From Tuctoria greenei (Eukaryota > Streptophyta > Magnoliopsida > Poales > Poaceae): 64,000 nt of DNA. Location: the NCBI GenBank assembly GCA_036927565.1, contig JAYESD010000008.1, positions 117,269,498 to 117,333,497 on the forward strand, in the 5' to 3' direction. The position numbers were made by a program, and so were the translations under genes. The notes below the pieces were generated by a model that had not been told where the DNA came from, did not search any database, and worked only from the letters and a program-made list of their open reading frames with translations. This document shows, piece by piece, positions 61,230 to 64,000 of this stretch; the stretch's first letter is position 1; each line of letters begins with the position of its first letter.

Positions 61230-64000
61230 CTAGACCCTATGGAAGAACTGGGCGACCTTCTGAGCAACCTCCGACACTTTGGCTCGGGTGGCTTCACCTT
61301 CTCCTTCGATGGGACCTTCAAGCACCGGGTCCAGAGGAAATTGGGGATCCCGGCTAGTGTAGCACGTCAGCATATACTCTGCGATGTTCTTCGCTAGGGA
61401 CTGCCCCTCAACTTCCAACTGGTCCACGATGACGCCACCCACCTTGGAGAGTTTGTCACCCGCCGACCTCAACGCTTGCAATGCCACGTCCAGCTCCGGC
61501 TCCGGATCATCCGGACGCATGGGACTGAAGCCCATTGGTGTCAGCGCGTCATTGGCTTTGCTCAGGAACTCCCACACCTGTAGGGAGTCTGCAGTCCTCA
61601 AGCCCTTCAGTTCCTCCAAGGATCTTTTGGTCGCCGCCAGTTCAGAATTCTCACGAGCAAGGCGCTCAACCTCTTTGGCATTTTGCTGAATCTTTTCAGC
61701 AACCTGCTTCTCGAGTTTTCCGAGCTCCTCCTCCCGGAGGTGGGTCTTGTTCTGGCGGTCGACCAGGTCCTTCTCCCGGCCCCTAACTTTCTTCTCCCTG
61801 GCAGCGATGGCACACTCTTGCCTGTAGAGTTCCTGCCCTCGCACCCAGGCCTTCTCCTCCTCCTCAACGCAACGCTCCTCCAATTTCTTTGCGCGTTCCT
61901 CGAGGCCCTTGTCAGCCAAAGCCACCTTTTCGGCGAGCTCCTCCTCCCTCTTTAAGACATCATCCGGCAGCTCTAGGTGTTTTTGCTCTTCATCTTCGGG
62001 CCTCTTCTCCCTTTCCTCAAGTGCCTCCCGGCGCTTGATGAGAGTAGTGTTAATGGCTTCAAGCCTTTCTTGGCGATCATCAGCCGCACTATTAGCTGCC
62101 TTGTTCTGCTCATAAATGGTCCGGGATTGAGCGTCGAGGGCACGAGTCAAGCTCTCCCTATCATCCAATAATTTGCCCCAGTATTCCAGGGGGACCTTCT
62201 CTTGTTTGATCCACTCCTTATCGTCTGCCAGCCTCGACTGCGCCAGCTTGGTCTCGAAGTAGAGCCGGTTACGCCACCGCCTAAGGGTTTGGCGCTCCTC
62301 TTCAAGAGCTTTGCTGTCGTGGTAGAACGCCAGCTGGACTTGACGCAAACTGGAGCAAGCGTTGCCAATGGGCAACAACAGGGGAAGAGGGTCCGGACCT
62401 GCTGGGGTCTCCTCCGCTGGTTCCAGCGGGTTCTCGCTTACAAAAATAGGGTCCCACTCCACAAGAGTTGTCCCCTGAGCCTCCACGGCACTAGGGCTGT
62501 CCTCTGGGATAGCCTTAGTCACCACCGAGGAGGGTCCCGCAGAAGAAGTTCCGACCTCCGGAAGTGGTTCCAAAGGCCCTGCCGCCAGGTCTTCATTTGC
62601 CCCCTCAGGCAGGGGGTCAGCAACTTCATTAGGGCACCTCTGCCGTCATCACTTTTAGAGCAGAGGCTACTTCCGGCTCCGGCCTGGGCTCCTCCTCCGC
62701 TGGTGGCTGAGGTGTTGGCGCCTCAACCATCATAGGTTCGAGTGCTGATGCCTTCGCAACGACCGGCTCAGGCGCCGGAAGGTCAACAACAACCGGCCCT
62801 GAGGCCGGAGCTTCAACCTCAACCGGCTCAGGCGCTGGAAGGTCTTCAAGTGCAACCGGCTCTGCAGTCGGAGCTTCAGTGGCAACCGACTCTGAGGCCG
62901 GAGCTTCGGATGTAGCCGGCTCAACCGCCGGGACTTCCTCAACATCCGGCTCGCTCGCCGGGACTTCAATAACCTCCGACTCAACCGTTGGGGCTTCGAC
63001 AATTTCCGGCTCTGGGGCCGAAATCACTGCTTCCTCCGGCTCAACAGCCGAAGCATCCAACATCTTAGCATCAAGACCCGGGGCTTCAACCTCCGGGGCC
63101 GGTGCCGCTGGCACATCTTCTCTCTCGTGGTCCAGCGCTACCACGGGAGTCTCGGGGGATGAGTCGAGGTCCATGACCACGACGACTGGCGCCGGAGCTG
63201 CCGCAGCTTCAGCCACCACTTGGGGCGGCACCGGGACAGGAGCAGAAGCCTCTGCCCTCACAGCTTCAGCTGCTGTGGCTGATGGTGGAGCCTCACTCCT
63301 CTTCTTGGGGACGCTGCATATGATGGAGGAAGAAACTTAAAAAACAGTTACTACAACAAAACAACTGTCTGAGGTAAAGATTAAAAATTACCTCAGAAGG
63401 CTTCCGCACCAGCTTGCACGGAATCTCTTTCCCGGGCGTTCAGGACTGACCATAGCCGCCGCCGGCGTGGTAGCTCCGGAGGCCCCCCGGAACTTGTTGC
63501 AGCCGCGGGCATTTCCTTAGTCGAGGCCCCCCTCGACCGGGAAGGACCTCCGGACCCAGAGGCCTCAGCTGGCCCTGGTGCTGGAGTCACATGCCCGGAG
63601 CTAGCACCCCGGGAAGACACTGCTGCAGGTACAGTCGCCTCAGTTGTAGAAGACCTCCCCCTCCGGGTAGAAGGAGATGTTGCAGAGGATGCAGGCCTGA
63701 CGGATCTTCCGTCGGCATGCCTTAGCTTCCTCTTCCAGCTCGAGGGTTCGTCCATCGGCTCCTTACCCTTGTCAACAACTTCTGTCCTTGGGTTCGGGGC
63801 AGGGTCGGAGCCACCTTCAGAAGCCCCAGGGATCACCACCCTGGAAGTCGTTCTTCTCTCGACGACACCAAGGTTGTCAAGCACCGGCATCGTCCGCCGG
63901 AGCTCCCTGCTGAACTCTACTTCCACGTTCAGAGGGAGTAAAGATGGTGGCGGGGTCAAGTCATCACCCGCGACGTCGATGCCATGCTAGAACTTCTTTA
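61230..64000 (-). pseudogene. antisense extra ORF of Tat element B (proline-rich, coiled coil)
   Basis: Runs opposite to gag-pol and continues past the window edge. Order on the minus strand: a basic/Ser-rich N part (64000-63393); a putative intron about 63317-63392 (GAG|GTAATT ... TATGCAG|CGTCC); a Pro/Glu/Val-rich repeat region (63300-62629) built on E(A/V)PA(S/P)EPV; a frameshift at about 62628; a heptad-rich helix of about 300 residues (ERQTLRRWRNRLYFETKLAQ, KALEEREKRPEDEEQ-like segments). It ends in a C-terminal block shared with C (PMGFSPMRPDDPEPELDVAL ... SLAKNIAEYMLTC). The last 447 codons are uninterrupted. Extra ORFs antisense to pol are known in Tat elements such as Grande; their function is unknown. 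No enzymatic motif is seen. Confidence 0.7.

Larger units (their letters stand above)
52992..64000 (+). mobile_element. Tat-type gypsy element B (3' end beyond the window)
   Basis: LTR, primer site, gag, protease, reverse transcriptase, RNase H, second RNase H, integrase, spacer with palindromic repeats, and a long antisense ORF. This is the most complete autonomous-type element here, but all main domains carry damage. It inserted in the knuckle of the copia gag; TAGTT (52987-52991) is the presumed left target duplication. Confidence 0.85.

Overview
The window is plant nuclear DNA, very probably from a grass (Poaceae). It holds chromovirus (Tekay-like) and Tat-like Ty3/gypsy elements, Maximus/SIRE-like Ty1/copia elements, CACTA elements with a TNP2-type transposase, Ac/Ds-like, hAT and Stowaway elements, and an F-box relative of a type expanded in grasses. 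I see no bacterial operons, rRNA, CRISPR arrays or convincing tRNA genes. Almost everything is transposable element, much of it nested, and only one small ORF (25-486, minus) looks like a possibly intact host gene.

Layout. 1-5479: a small minus-strand ORF, an 89-nt near-perfect hairpin (605-693), and a nest of DNA transposons (928-3290: a Stowaway-like element split by a hAT element and by an Ac/Ds-like element, the latter holding a Stowaway element that holds another MITE). An F-box pseudogene (3595-4370) follows, between short direct repeats. 5480-10287: a complete non-autonomous LTR retrotransposon with perfect target duplication and one intact gag-like ORF. 10294-13709: a tandem array of three foldback units, each with a TATA-like box. 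14091-14778: a same-length copy of 731-1418. 15252-20567: a decayed CACTA element (TNP2, then a hairpin-rich satellite that changes from 70-bp to 120-bp periodicity). 20571-22980: copia debris. 22981-24921: the 3' part of a second CACTA element with a spliced Ulp1-like protease, inserted in a Tekay-type gypsy reverse transcriptase.

24922-43121 is that Tekay element, itself split by a complete but internally deleted Maximus/SIRE-type copia element (26981-35674) and by a 3.1-kb solo LTR (36837-39946); both insertions have recognisable 5-bp target duplications. 43122-64000 is a stack of Tat-type gypsy elements: C (minus strand) carries A (plus), A is interrupted by a UBN2-gag copia element, and that copia element is interrupted by B, which runs off the window.

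Elements B and C each carry, downstream of integrase and antisense to gag-pol, a long coiled-coil/proline-rich ORF with a conserved C-terminal block and a conserved 3'-end motif. This antisense gene, the foldback array, and an exon-like segment with a GC-type splice donor in two different Tekay-like LTRs are the most interesting signals. Almost every autonomous-type coding region is broken by nonsense changes, frameshifts or lost catalytic residues, many of them C-to-T or G-to-A changes as expected from decay of methylated cytosines.
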